A stretch of 64,000 nt of DNA from Unio delphinus (Eukaryota > Mollusca > Bivalvia > Unionida > Unionidae). The stretch is from the NCBI GenBank assembly GCA_029339505.1, contig JAQISU010000108.1, positions 18,594,501-18,658,500 of the forward strand. The letters run 5' to 3'. A program made the position numbers and the translations under genes. Below are positions 1 to 14,382 of this stretch, piece after piece. Within the stretch, counting starts at the first letter, position 1. Every line of letters begins with the position of its first letter. The notes under the pieces were generated by a model. That model did not search any database. It was not told where the DNA came from and worked only from the letters and a program-made list of their open reading frames with translations.

Positions 1-19
1 ATTTTGGGGTCAAGGGCAC

Positions 20-1739
20 TGTCAAGTGCCAAATTTTTCGTCAGTGACATCCAGTAATTAATTCGTAGGCTATCCGACAATCAACTGTCTTGGAGTAGAG
101 TTTGGAAAGGAAAGAATGTTAGTTTACCTCGGTCAGACTGTTACAATAATTAGAGTGAAACCTGACTGAGTGTTTGACACGCGTTAACCTAGGTTAGCTG
201 TCAGAAATGATTGAGACAAATGATAAGGTGATATTTCGATCCTAAGTGGCATTTTTGGCATCTTGATAGACAGTTTTCAAAGGGTCCGCAAGGATAGCCT
301 TTACGCCGATTGGTCAAATGTATAGGGAAGGGGGGGGGTGTCGAACCCCAGAATCGGGGAAATATATACTACGTATCAAACGAGGTGTCAGTCTAGGAAG
401 ACCTCTGCAAGAGAGGAAGTAGAAAACTGCATAGTCAAGACTCCGAGCGTGCTTTGAAAGACAGACGTTCGTAAAAATTGGGTTCCAGTTAAACTGAATG
501 TGGAACGATTGTAAGACGCCAAAAACACAAGGTATTTAACTCAAATTCACCTTTATCATGATGTAATGTATATGCTGTTTATCTTTGGCATAGATGCACA
601 ATGTATCGATACTACAATACAAATAGTTCAGTATTACATTGATTTAATAACGTACTTTGATATGTTTCTTTGTTACAGATGCATGATGGGTTCATATTTT
701 TTTATGGATAGTCAGTTTTACAGTGATTTAATAATGTATTTTTGAATTCTTATTTTTTCCCTTATATACTTAGGTAGGTAAATGGGTGGTGTAGAAAACC
801 CGCCGTGTACATTTATGATTGGAAAGTGTTACATTAATTTGAATTTATCATATTAGTAAATATGGATTGTGTGTTATGATATATTGCCTCACTTTATATA
901 ATGATTTACGGGAATATATGACTTTCCCGAATTCTGATGTCGATAATTAGCAGTATAGCTCTATTGATCTGAAGACCTGTATAGTATTTGTTAGCCGTAT
1001 AAATGATAACACTGATAGTAAGATCTGATTTTTCGAACCTGAAAATGGACTTACTATCTCAACTCTTAAAGTAACGAGATACTTAGGGCGTTTTACCCTT
1101 TTCTTTTACAAGGAAAATAGTTTATTTTCGCAAGAGTGAGAATCAGCGAGAAGTCAAAGGAAAAGAGAAAAAAAGAAGTAAGAAGTCAGAGTGTGGAATT
1201 CCCGTTCAATCAAAGGGCAAGCTGAAGTCGGACGCACGCAGGGAAAAGAAAGAAAAACCAGTCGACGAAAAAGGTCATTTTGAAGCACCCAACAGTCCAT
1301 TGTTAAATGAACATTCGATTCCATGATGAAATTTACTCTCAGTATTAACGGCTAACTTCATTTATTTTCATTAGTGTTTGGATTCTTATGAATGTATCCA
1401 TTATTTTAAAGCTTCAGTTTATGTATTTTCTGAACTAAGTGTATTCAGAAAAAGAGAAAGCGTAATTCACAGTGTTATTCTTTTCTTAATTGTATTTTTA
1501 ATTAAATTCATATTTTATCTTTATGGGGGCTCGTGTATTGTCTTGTTCAAAGTACCATCTCAGATTACTATATCCACTGACCGGGCAGATTACACCGTAG
1601 AGATCATCTTCTAGATAACGATAATTAGTGGAAGGCGGTCTTCAAGTGTTGTTTTCCAAGTTGCGCAATACCTCTGACCAGGCCTTGTGCAATATTGTAC
1701 TAATAACACTTTGATAACCGGCAGTGCGCACCCATTACA
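20..1739. repeat. LTR-like repeat, copy A
   Basis: A long direct-repeat partner of 3317..5908. Both copies begin TGTCAAGTGCCAAATTTTTC and end at a TTACA, and both contain the blocks ACGCCAAAAACACAAGG, TATTAACGGCTAA and CAAGTTGCGCAATACCTC-like sequence in the same order. The TG..CA ends and same-orientation pairing suggest LTRs of a non-autonomous or gutted retroelement. No gag-pol or reverse transcriptase lies between the copies, so another repeat class is possible. Relative to copy B it carries an extra block at 533..1107. Confidence 0.5.
533..1107. mobile_element. 575-bp insertion within LTR-like copy A
   Basis: This block is absent from copy B, where the flanking sequences are directly joined. 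It is bordered by direct repeats ACAAGG at 527-532 and 1108-1113, as expected of a target-site duplication. No terminal inverted repeats or coding potential were seen, so the element class is unknown. Confidence 0.45.
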
Positions 1740-3316
1740 GGCACTGGGAATGAAATAAGAAAAAACACTTTTCACAAAACTTTTGTACTCAAGATCTGTA
1801 CCATAAGCCATGACTAAACTTTGCTGATAGCTAGCATTTGTGAAAAGGAATATGCGTATTGACCTTAGGACCAAAGTGCAAAGTCAGTGTTGAGTATAGA
1901 ATTTTGAATAATCAGTGAAGCTTAAAGTTGAATGCACAGAGCATTGAGATTTTATCACATTTAGGCCATGGGAGTATTTGGGAAGGGTGATTTTGACCTT
2001 TGTTCTTAATTTCTTTTATTTCAGTGTTAAAACTTCAATGGGGAACACTGTTACGATTCAATGAAATTAATGGAATATCTTAAAACAGGTTTGAGAAAGA
2101 GACAGCTGAACATTCAATTCATTTCTAATTGTCATTCTTCAAAGGGAAAAGTTATATAATGCAGTTCAGAGATTCTGACTGATAAGACAAATGCTTGTCT
2201 TAGGAAAATTGTTGAGAAATCACTGCTTATGTTTGGCAAAGTGAAATTAAGGAATACATCTTGGAAAGAATAGGCATTTAAAGTGATAACCTTGCTCTAA
2301 ATTCTTTAGTCAGAAATATCCTGAGAGAGAGAAGTTTTACTCCAGGGGAAACCTAAGAAAGAATAATGCTTTCCTCATTTAAGCAAGGGAGGGGGATGGA
2401 CCAGGTGTCTGTCTTGTGAGAAAGACAAGGTTTAGTGCCTGATGCACAAGTTCTAAAGTTAACAGTTTTCCAAGGGAGAGGAAACTCGACAATCCAGAGA
2501 CGTGTCCGAAAAAAAGAAAGAAAAGGAAGAAGTGATGAGTTAGATCTGAAAGGGTAAATTGATGAGTAGAGGGTAATATCTAGGAAGTCAAAAAGAAGGA
2601 TGATGCAGTTGGAAAGGAAAGGCTCAAGGAAATAGGAACATACTGAACAAAGTTCAGGGGAAGGTAATGAAATCAGTCGTGGACACTGTGATCTATTCAC
2701 CTCTCATGACGATGGAATAAATCCACATTAGACACTGCTCATAAATCCTGTTGATATCATTTAAGTTGAATCAAAATTACCACTATTAATTTGTTTGATT
2801 AAATTTGTTATTGTTCTTGTATAATTGGGTTCATATTGCATTGTTTCTTCCCAATAATCTTGGCCAGTTCTTTGTTGATATTCTTTTACTCACACTGGGT
2901 CATAATATCCAGGGAGGTCAGCAGCCTACATAAGGTAGCTAAATCCAATTAACCATTCCTCTTACTAGGAGGGAGTCAGATGGACTCCAAGGAAGATAAT
3001 GATTTCCACATGTAGTCTTGCACCATAAACCATGACCATTGTCCAATGGCATGCATTTGCAATAAGACACTTTGCAATTGGAGTAACGCACCTTCTATCT
3101 TGAGGTCAAGAAGTCAAACATAAAGATCCCAAGAATTATGAAGAAAATGGTTTTCTGCAAAATAATTTTAATTTTACGTCATTTACTTTGACCTGCAATT
3201 GTTTTCAGCAAATCAGTGATCTTCATTATTTTGAATGCATAATTCAATGCACAAACCTAAGACTGGTTCCATAGCTCATAGAATAATTAGCTGCATGTGA
3301 CAACCGAAGTGGTCTC
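1740..3316. other. Sequence between the LTR-like copies
   Basis: No coding region recognised. Positions about 1996-2425 belong to a dispersed repeat with a second copy at 42602-43003 (shared blocks include GGTTTGAGAAAGAGACAGCTG and GGACCAGGTGTCT). The remainder shows no feature I can name. Confidence 0.4.
1996..2425. repeat. Dispersed repeat, copy 1
   Basis: Alignable by eye, in the same orientation, with 42602-43003 over about 400 bp with many substitutions and small indels. No terminal repeats or coding capacity identified. Confidence 0.55.
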
Positions 3317-5908
3317 TGTCAAGTGCCAAATTTTTCATCAGTGAAATCCATTAACCCTTCAAGTGCTGCATTGTTTTGCAGTAAAAGGTCCCTCAGTGCT
3401 GAATTGTTCCAGGGGAGAAAAGAATAAAACTGCACAGTCTTTAAATTGCATGTATTTCATTAAATATACACTATTGATAGACAAACCCTATATAAAAAAT
3501 GATGGTATGTGTCTATACTTTAAGATTAGCATCAAGACACATGTGTAGGTTTAACATATTTGCAGGTACAGGTGTAAATACAGGTAAAATGGCAAGTTAC
3601 AATTGTATTTCATCAGTATTTTTGTTTGTTTTTGATGGAAAAATTCAAATATATCTACGAAATGTTATATTCTTTAGTAGTCCAACCATGCACATGTTAT
3701 ATTTGTCACAATGTTATATATAAATTGTGAAAATCACAGGTAAAGGAAGGGTGACAGTTTTGCAAAAATCCACTCCATGAATGTCAGAGGTAAGTTTAAA
3801 CCCTCCAGTCAGCAATTAATGTTCATAAAAAACTATCACCTGTTATTTATTATAATATCATCAAACCGAGGTCCATATCTGGTGATTAAACCTCAGCAAT
3901 GGCTTTATTTTTGTTCAATCATTGGGCTGATTTTATGTGAAGAGTCACCTTAATTGTTCTCATTGTCTGACAGGTGTAAATTGCTTAGAATAGCTTGAAA
4001 TCTATCCCATACTTATTTTTTTTGCTGAAGTATGTGGTTGATATCACATCATCAATAGCCCATTAGGATTCGAGAACAGACATATATACCAAACCCATTG
4101 TTTTAATCGATGCGAAAACGTTTTAGATGCTCAGATAAGACAGGCCGCCATTTCTTCATGCGACTTTTTTCGTTCAAGTCTGCCCCATGGACTCTCTGAT
4201 ATGCATTATGATTTGTTTGATCTACTATCAGATGCAATAACTCGTCATCTAAGAAAAAGTCTTCAACAGTCTGTACGTTCATTTTTCACCATCTTGACAT
4301 TTAATTTTGAATTACCAGTGAATGGGGGTTGACAGGCGCGCCATCTTTTCACGTCAAGCGAGCATGTACATCCGACTCCAGTTCCACATAAATTACTGGC
4401 TCAAAATCATTCATGTGTATTTCCATCAATACCTCGCTTGCTCCAATACTGTCAATTTTCTCAAATTATACAAAATCACTATTAGCATCACTATCAGAAG
4501 TGAATATTTGTTGCAAGAAATCACCATCATATTCAGCGTCGGCCATTTTGCTTTGCACAAGTACCATGTGTTTAGAACCGAGCATTTGTAAAATTACATC
4601 GTTAATAATATAGTAAAGTACTGCAGAATGCTCATTCTGGATCTTTTTAAACCAATCAAATATAGTTTTACAGGCATTTATGGCAAGATGAAGTTATAGA
4701 ATGCGATCAGTGTTGCTCACCACGACTATAGTTGCGACACACACTACGGGACCAAAAACACCAGCGCGACTATAGTCGCGACATGCACTTTAAGGGTTAA
4801 TTAATTCTTAGTCTAGCCGACAATTAACTGTTATCTTGTGGGAGAGTTTGCACGGAATGTTTTTCTAAACTCAGTCACTGTCATTACTATGTTTATAGTA
4901 AAAACGACCTAGCTGTATGACAGGCTACAGAAAGGGAAAATTCTCACGTAAAGCTGTCAAAATGATTGAGACAAATGAAAGGTGGCATTTTGACACATTT
5001 TTAAACAGTTTTTCAAATGTCTGTAGGAATAGCATTTATTCCGATTGGTCAAATATGAAATCAGAGGGGTGGGTCGATCCTTAATATTGAAGGGAATATA
5101 TGCTCAGAACCACATGAATTTTAGCAGTCTAGGAATTACTTCTGTGAGAGAGGGTCAGGAGTATTAATTCCGAAAAATATGTAGTAGAAGACTCTGAGCG
5201 GACTTTAGGAAAAGAGACGTTCGTAAAATTGGGTTCCAGGGAAAATTGAATTTGGAATGATTGTAAGACGCCAAAAACACAAGGAAAATAGTTTGTAAGG
5301 AGAGAGAAATAGAGAGAAGATCTAAGGTCAGAGACGGAAAAAAAAGTCAGAAGTCAGAGTTGTGGAATCCCACGTTCACCAGAGGGCACAGTAAAGTCGT
5401 GACGCAAGCAGAAGAAAAAAAAAAAGCCGTCGTTGAACAGGTCACTGTGAATTTACCCAGCGGTCAAATGTTGATGAACACTCGATTTCGTGATGAAATT
5501 TGCTATCAGCTATTAACGGCTAAAATTCATCTATTTTATTAGTGTTTAAATTTTAATTAAGGTATTCATTATTTTAAAGCTTCGGTTTTAAAGTGCTTCT
5601 GAACTAAAAGTATTCAGAAGGAAAGGAAATTGTAATTTACTGTGTCATTCTTTTCTTGATTTTATTTTAATTAAATTCTTTATTTATCTTTACGGGGGCT
5701 CATGTGTTGTCTTTGCTCAAGATACCGACTCAGGTTACCAGATCCATTCTATGACCGGAGAAATTACACTGTAGAGGTCATCCTTTAGATAACGAGTATT
5801 AGTGGGAGGCGGTTTCGAGTGTTGTTTTTCCAAGTTGCGCAATACCTCTGACCAGGGACTTGTGCGATACTGTATTAATAACGCTTGATACCGAGCACTC
5901 CCGTTACA
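3317..5908. repeat. LTR-like repeat, copy B, interrupted
   Basis: Second copy of the repeat at 20..1739, in the same orientation, running from TGTCAAGTGCC to CCCGTTACA. It is split by the transposon at 3355..4796. Without that insert and one TTAA it is about 1.15 kb. It lacks the 575-bp block seen in copy A. Confidence 0.5.
3355..4796. mobile_element. piggyBac-type non-autonomous transposon
   Basis: The left end reads CCCTTCAAGTGC and the right end, reverse-complemented, CCCTTAAAGTGC, giving about 12-bp terminal inverted repeats. TTAA lies directly outside both ends (3351-3354 and 4797-4800), the hallmark TTAA duplication of piggyBac elements. The related copy A has uninterrupted TAATTAATTCG at the matching place, acting as an empty site. 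No transposase frame is present in the 1442 bp, so it would need a transposase from elsewhere. Confidence 0.75.
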
Positions 5909-6439
5909 GTCTCTCATGAACAGTGGGTGACAATTCTGCTGCAGACCCCCCCCCCCAATCTAAAAATTTCTTTTAAATCTCATTTAAAAACTGGGCTACT
6001 ACATGCAATTGCACTAGCCCAACAATGAAGAATCTCTATCAAAATGATAAATAGCATTGTGAAAAGTGATCTCAATTGATATGTTTTGAGATAGGACAAT
6101 GAGACAAACTATTTTGTCTGCTTAAATAAAAACTATATTGTTTGAAATACAGTATACTGACTGATCCATCAAAAACATTCAGTCTACTAAACAAAAGCCC
6201 AATTCTCCTTGGAAGAATCTAAAGTAGATCACTTTCACAGGGGAGTAAAGTTTTATGAGTTTATTTCAAGGAAAACAAACATGAACTTTATGACTTGTAA
6301 GTAGATGGGATACATCAATAAAATGGCGAATACCAGTCATGCATTGTTATCTATAAACATAAATATAATGATACTGATCAGAACTGAGATAGTGTATAAT
6401 TATCCCTTATTCATGTTAGAAAGAATAGGTCAAGCTGAA
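5909..6439. other. No feature seen
   Basis: Apart from a short poly-C run near 5947-5956 this stretch holds nothing I can identify on either strand. Confidence 0.5.
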
Positions 6440-7290
6440 TCATATTCTCCTAAGGACACTTTTTGGTACATATAAATAATAGATCAGTACAATCTTGGAC
6501 TCCCCCCACACAGGCATAAATAAAAAAAATAAAAAAATCATTCCTCATCGTATTCTTCCCCAACACTGGTAAAACCAAATATTTGACCTCATCAGAAAGT
6601 CTCTTCCACACAGGTATAAATCTAAGATCTTCCCTCATTATATAGTCATCCTCAACACAGTTTTATACCAAAACTCTTTTCTCGTCAGAGTCTTCCCTCC
6701 ACAGGTATAAACCCAAGCTTGTTCCTCATCAAAGAGTCTTTCCCCACAGATGTAAACCAGAACTCTTTTACTCATCAAAAAGTCTTTCCTCACACAGGTG
6801 TAAACCCTTTCACTCTCCCCACACGTGTGTAAAAAGAACTCACTCATTAAAGAGTTTTTCCCCACAGGTGTAAACGAAAACTCTTTCACTCATCAAAAAG
6901 TCTTTCCTAACACAGGTGTAAACCATTTCACTCTCCCCACACAAGTATAAAAAAAAAAAAACTTTCACTCATCAAAGAGTCTTTCCCCACAGGTGTAAAC
7001 CAGAACTCTTTTACTCATCAAAAAGTCTTTCCTCACACAGGTGTAAACCATTTCACTCTCCCCACATGTGTGTAAAAAGAACTTACTCATTAAAGAGTTT
7101 TTCCCCACAGGTGTAAATGAAAACTCTTTCACTCATCAAAAAGTCTTTCCTCACACAAGTGTAAACCATTTCACACTCCCCACACGAGTATAACAAAAAA
7201 AAATTTCACTCATCAAAGAGTCTTTCCCCACAGGTGTAAACCAAAACTCTTTCACTCACCAACGAGTCTTTCCCATCCCAGTTATATATC
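6440..7290. repeat. Degenerate minisatellite
   Basis: An imperfect array built from recurring blocks such as CTCATCAAAGAGTCTTTCC, CCCACAGGTGTAAACC and CACTCTCCCCACAC. Unit spacing is irregular (roughly 40-60 bp). It creates short open frames on the minus strand that recall zinc-finger linkers only superficially. Confidence 0.8.
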
Positions 7291-9078
7291 CAAACTCTCT
7301 TCATCAAATAACATGACCAGATACAAGGTAAATACAAATAAAGACATGACAAGATTTTGTGTCCTCTAATGAAGAATAACTAAAAATAATGTGGAATAAT
7401 GTAACCAGATATAAGAAAAAGCTAAAGTTTTAAAACTATCTGAACCACACAACATGTGAAAGTTTGAATGTTTCCTGCCCATAAGCAGTATCCCAGTAAT
7501 TAGTCTACCAGACTGGCAATCAGTGGATTGTAAATTTCAATCCAAGCCAGATATATGGTTGCTGATATCAGTCTAAAGGTTAAAATGCAAATAAATTATA
7601 AGTGCAGATATTTTGTCTAAAATGTCTTCATAGTGGTCTACAACACAAGGTAAAACAAATCTATGCAACTGAACATTTTAGCAAAATATACAGGTACACA
7701 ATTGCAATTAATTAGCAATGTTCAATACTGCACTAAAGAGAACAGTAGTTATCTGATAAGGAATTAGTCGCGTTATCTGATAAGGAATTACACTCTCATG
7801 CTTTTTATATGTTGGTCTGGAGCAATTAAGAGAATGTCTGTTTATTTGAACAGATCAAAATAGAAAGTGGAAGAAAATATACAAAGCACTTGTAGCAACA
7901 ACATTTAGAAAATCAGCAGCATAAAGCAAATGTGAATACATGTAAAATGTTGTAATGACAGAATTCTGAATAATACTAATAATATTTCCGATAAATCTGA
8001 TTCATCCAGTACATGTGTTTTAAATCAGTTAACATCCATTACTATAGAGCTTAGAAATGTACACTAGTTTGTGACTTGTACAGCCATGAAAGGGAGTAAG
8101 ATTCACATCTTGTTTTGTATCATTTTGATTTATAGCATTCTTTTAACATCCAAAAATGTCCATAAAAATGATTGATACTGAAAACTCTTCAACTATTCTT
8201 ACATGAATATGTATACCTTCCTGCAACATGTATGAGTTTCCAATAATCTATTTTCTTTGTAAGGTCCAAAAGTTATAGTGAAATGAACTATCAGGAAAAA
8301 CTGATAGTTACGCTCCATGAAAGCCACAATGTGCTAGAAGAGTATCCATTTTCCAGCCACACTGCATTCTGGGATTGACACATGCTTATCATGAGTGTTT
8401 TAACTACAGAAGGGTTGGTATATGCACTTAAGGTATGTGTGAATATGGAGTCAAATATATCAACTTAAATTTAAGGAGAAAGACAATTTGATTCAATGAT
8501 TGATCTGTGCCTATATTCATGGAGGCAACTATATCCTGCATCATTCGTATACAAACCAAGGTCAGCTCTATTTGAGCTCCAATTTCATTCATATGATATT
8601 GCCAATGTGTTAAAAGTGCTATTTAAAAGCAAACAACATTCGCATGTGTTTCTAACAAAAATGAAAACAATAAACCCTAATTATTTATAGTCTAATTAAG
8701 TAAGAGAATTGCATAGGACTAAACAAAGAGTTGAAAACATCAATTATGATGTAGAATCATAAAATGTGAAGACTGAAAACTAAGATATCTGTTGCAGATT
8801 AATTCATCAGCACAGATCTTAACAAATAAAGATAACAGCATGGCATATTTTGTGGCTTTCATAAAAACTGAATATTTTATTGATAATTAGGAATACCTAT
8901 GTATTTGCCAACAGATTCAGGCACTTTGAACAGAGAATTTGCAAATGACAATCTGGGGAAATAATAGCCAAACTTGTCTTCATGACATATATTTACATCA
9001 ATGTAATACATTTTGTACTCATCCCCTGACTTAATGTTGACATCCTCAACATTATGACATCATCAACATTATGACATC
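7291..9078. other. No feature seen
   Basis: AT-rich intergenic sequence. A short direct duplication (TATCTGATAAGGAATTA at about 7752 and 7775) is the only local structure noted. Confidence 0.5.
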
Positions 9079-9303
9079 ACAATAACATGCTAGTCTTTGT
9101 ATGTATAACTAAATTGTTCTTGCAACATTATACCTGAAGGATTTAATTTGCACTTGTCTTTCCTTTAAAATAGTGAGTTGGCACTGTTTTCCAATAACAT
9201 GCTAGTCTTTGTATGTATAACTAAATTGTTCTTGCAACATTATTCCTGAAGGATTTAATTTGAACTTGTCTTTCCATTAAAATAGTGAGTTGGCACTGTT
9301 TTC
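9079..9303. repeat. Tandem duplication, 112-bp unit
   Basis: The block beginning AATAACATGCTAGTCTTTG at 9081 recurs at 9193, and both copies run to GTGAGTTGGCACTGTTTTC. The two copies differ at only a few positions. Confidence 0.85.
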
Positions 9304-10285
9304 ATTATTAATTTATTTAATCATGGTCACCACTTGCAGCACCCCAAACTTTTGGGCCAATCAGACTATAGACTCCCTTTTACTTTGATTAAGAACACAT
9401 CTTCATTTATCCTAGATGATCCCCCAGCATCTGAGGATCAATACATGACCCTTATATGTCATAAGAGGTGACTATTGATACGTGCTTAGGCTTGAATAAA
9501 CAGTAACATAGAAAGAGTGAAAATAGCTTGTAAAACTTAACAAACAATTTATTGAGCACAAATATTTTCCAGAAAAGAAAAATAAACTTATGGTTTAAGA
9601 ATCAATTAAAAAATTAATCCAAAAATAATTCAAAATATTATCCACTAGAGAAATTGCAAAAATCCTGGTAATAAAATGTCCAAATAATTCTAAGTTGGAA
9701 TCCCAGCGAAGTATCCAATATGGAAGACGATGTCACTTGATGAAGTCAGTTCTTGTTAATAAAAATCTATGAGCACAATTCTTTTCCAGATAAATAACAA
9801 AATAATTCCTCTTGATCCAAACGAATTGACATAATTTCCAGTACAAGGTAATTTACAATAACTCAAAATGACACACTTAATATTCTAAAAGCCCAACTTC
9901 TACTGAATAGTTCGCTCCTAAAACATAATTTATATAGCTGTTTTTACATAAACAAGGAAGGGGTCACATGATCTTCTAGAAACTCTTCGAGAAATAATTT
10001 GCATTCAAAAACTCACATACACACCTTATGACCCAACTAAAAATAGAAAGATGTTTATATAAAGCTCCATTTTGTCCTTGGAACCAACCAATCATTTTAA
10101 AAGCTTGTTTACAACTCTGAAACCAGGTCAGAAATGAGGTCAACACCTGATGTTTATTCTGTAAAGTACAGGTTACCCCTCCCCCCAATGAACGAATCTT
10201 AAAACTTAAAATGCCAAATTTAAATCTAACAAACAAACAAAAATAAATATAAATGACTTATATCAAATATACATAACACTATTTC
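9304..10285. other. No feature seen
   Basis: AT-rich intergenic sequence with no recognised gene or repeat structure on either strand. Confidence 0.5.
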
Positions 10286-10289
10286 GACA

Positions 10290-10500
10290 GGAGCTGTCTT
10301 GGTGCAGTGGTTAGCATGCTAAGCTCATCAATAAAGATGTGAGTTTAAATCCTACAATCAGATCAGTCAGGAGCCCTGAGTGGCTGTTTTTTTACTACCA
10401 TGATTAGCATCCAATTTGGTGGTAAGGTTCCCACCATCAATGTGACCTGAAGCAACTATATCTGCCTTTAAGCCCATGTCTTTCAACAAATACATCACAG
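10290..10500 (+). mobile_element. tRNA-derived SINE-like element
   Basis: TGGTGCAGTGGTTAGCATGC at 10300-10319 matches a Pol III A box in a tRNA head, and GAGTTTAAATCC at about 10342-10353 is a degenerate B box. The downstream body is non-tRNA sequence. No tail or target duplication could be fixed, so the 3' limit is approximate. Confidence 0.5.
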
Positions 10501-11370
10501 TTATTTTATTGGCCATATATACAACTTATATAGCACTTAAAGCTTTCATAACAAACTCCCCTAATAAGTCTTTTTCTATCAGCCATAAGAGACCCAATCA
10601 ACACAGCATCCATACATTTACATCATGAATGTTTTCATCGAAATGCATTTCTTTTGAAATTCTAGCACTTTTTAAAGAATACTAAGCTTTTTCAATCACA
10701 CTTTTGTTGTCTTTTTGGAGTGATCTGAAATTCAAGCACTTTTAATGTACCCACCAAAATTCAAGCACTTTTCAAGGTCATGTGAACTTTGTACTCAATG
10801 TAATGCTTCATTCATAAGCTGGTTTTAATCCATGATATACTTCAAAATGAGGCTGGTATGCAAAGTTCTAAGTCAAACAGGGACAATAACTCTATGATAT
10901 TTTGTAGGAAAACAATGAAGATTGAATCCAACCTGAAAATGACATATTTCTTAACCATACCAAATTTGGTTTCAGTTTATAAAATCCTTCAAGAGTTGTA
11001 AAGTGGGGTTCTAGGGCAAAGTTCCATGTCAGATTTAGCCATAGCTCCATATGTTAGTTCCAGAAGATGGTGATGCCTAAAACTGACCTAGGTATTTGTA
11101 ATGTAAAACCTGATACCAAATTTGATTTCAGTCCATGAATTCCTTGAGAAGGAAAACAAAGTTTGTGATATACATGACATAATGGAATGGGATCAGACAT
11201 GACAGATCTAGGTATCACTAGGCCTGCTCCACTGATATGGCGAGTTATCACACACAAAGAAATCTTAAAGAAAATTGTACTATAATAAAATGTTAATTGG
11301 ATGGTCAGCAAGATGTGGCAATCTACAGGCAGTCACTAAGAAGTAGGCACAAGTAGATAAAAACACCCAA
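10501..11370. other. No feature seen
   Basis: Intergenic; a short motif AATTCAAGCACTTTT occurs twice near 10730-10770. Nothing else identified. Confidence 0.45.
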
Positions 11371-11376
11371 TTAGGA

Positions 11377-11612
11377 AGCCCTGTGTAACTAAGTGGTCAA
11401 AGTCACATGCCTTAACAGAAGGCACTTGGCTTTACAAACATGTCACCTCTGTCCATGTGGATTCAAGTGTCAGGCTCAGCCATTCTAGGTATGTGAGAAA
11501 GCTTGCCAGTAGGGTCCCATGGGTCAGTGATTCTTCTCTTAATTTTTATGGGTTCTTCCTCCACCAGATATACAGGCTGCCATGTATGGTTTATTGTGTG
11601 CTGAAAAAAAAA
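11377..11612 (+). mobile_element. SINE, tRNA-derived, copy 1 (plus)
   Basis: The head contains CTAAGTGGTCAAAGTCAC (A-box type) and GGATTCAAGTGTC near 11459-11471 (B-box type). The body AGGCTCAGCCATTCTAGGTA and GAGAAAGCTTGCCAGTA is shared with the reverse-oriented copy at 42270..42456, which shows a dispersed SINE family rather than a tRNA gene. Confidence 0.65.
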
Positions 11613-13065
<1,453 letters not shown>

Positions 13066-13439
13066 GAGAATTATGGCAGCAACTGTCAACAACAGTGATT
13101 TGGAAAGGACCAGAAGCAACCGGGTTATTCTGACATGCTAGCAATCTGAATTCAATTATTCGCTGAAATTTGTTTTTTTTGGTATTGCAGAACATGCAGC
13201 TAATAGCATTTTGCATAACTTTTGTATTTATATTTTTGAGGGAAAGAGTATCATTGAAATGTCATGTTCAAATTCAGGTTCATGTAACTCATTCAAAAAT
13301 GTTTTACAATAGGAGCCTTTTGTTCTTCTATTCAATATCATTGCTCAGGTCTCTGTTATTACATCCACTGATTTCATATTTTATTTTACTGTTAGCTCAA
13401 ATTCAGTAAAAACAATGTGGAAGATGATCTCTTTAATAA
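13066..13439. other. No feature seen
   Basis: Intergenic, AT-rich; nothing recognised. Confidence 0.45.
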
Positions 13440-13640
13440 ATGACATTAACAGCACCTTAACAGGTGGTGGGATAATATCACCCACACAATCAGGAAGCCT
13501 AGGTTGAGTCATACTCACAATCCAAATGTTGTGGGTTTGATCTCCATTCGAGCCACCTTAGATTGGCTGCCTTGATGTGTACTTTAAACAATCATACCTC
13601 TACATTATACAGCCAATTAAAAGTGCCATTAAAACAAACA
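13440..13640 (+). mobile_element. Possible SINE fragment
   Basis: The block GTGGGTTTGATCTCCATTCGAGCCACC at 13529-13555 resembles a B box followed by SINE body, and the sequence ends in (AAAC)-like repeats near 13630. No convincing A box was found, so this is only a candidate degenerate tRNA-SINE. Confidence 0.3.
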
Positions 13641-14382
13641 AACTTAATCGTCATCAAAATAATATTAGCGAAAACTAAAACTTTAAGTTAAAAACATACC
13701 AATTCTGCAACAAAATTGTTGTGTTAATCCATGTTAAGAAGCCCTGCCATTAGAAATCCAGATTTCTTGCATTACTTACATGATGATGAATCCAATGGAT
13801 TGTCTTAAGGATCTAGACATCTATTGGCAAACACTGCCAATATTTATCAAACTGATACTCAAAACAAATTCAATATGCAATTATAGATTTAGTCTTGAAG
13901 GCATACCAGGATCAAGGATTAACTATTCCCTGTACAACAAGCCAAAATAATTTTCTCTGTCCATAACCATACCTAAATTCAACATTTGAACACTCAACTA
14001 TCAAAAGGCTGGCTCTTATTAATTTGGACAGATGGCGACTAGATTCTGGCGAAAAACTGATTGTTTAGAAAAGTGATTATAGAACAGTAATTTGTTGGAA
14101 ACAGTCTGACTGAAAACAGGCTAAAGCCAACAAAACAAACTGCAGTGAGCTGATGCAGATTGATCTAGTCATGTCCCATAAGAATTAAACCATGACAATA
14201 TGCCAGCATTTATTAAGGCCCTTTGATTTTACAACAGAGGAGAAACCAATATTTATTCCGTTTGTTTACTCAAACTGATACCTCTGGGTTACACTAGATT
14301 ATCTTGATGTGGTTATAGTGTACTTCTTTGATTTGAACTAACTTTGTGTTTCTCTGGCTGGAATGAAAGAATGGTCTGAATA
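13641..14382. other. No feature seen
   Basis: Intergenic sequence without recognisable features on either strand. Confidence 0.45.

Noticed and set aside
6638..6889. Minus-strand frame with Cys, Gly and Lys spacing recalling zinc-finger linkers
   Set aside because: No proper C2H2 pairs; it is a by-product of the local minisatellite.
11377..11480. tRNA gene from the A-box and B-box-like words
   Set aside because: No cloverleaf could be formed, and the downstream body is shared with another SINE copy.
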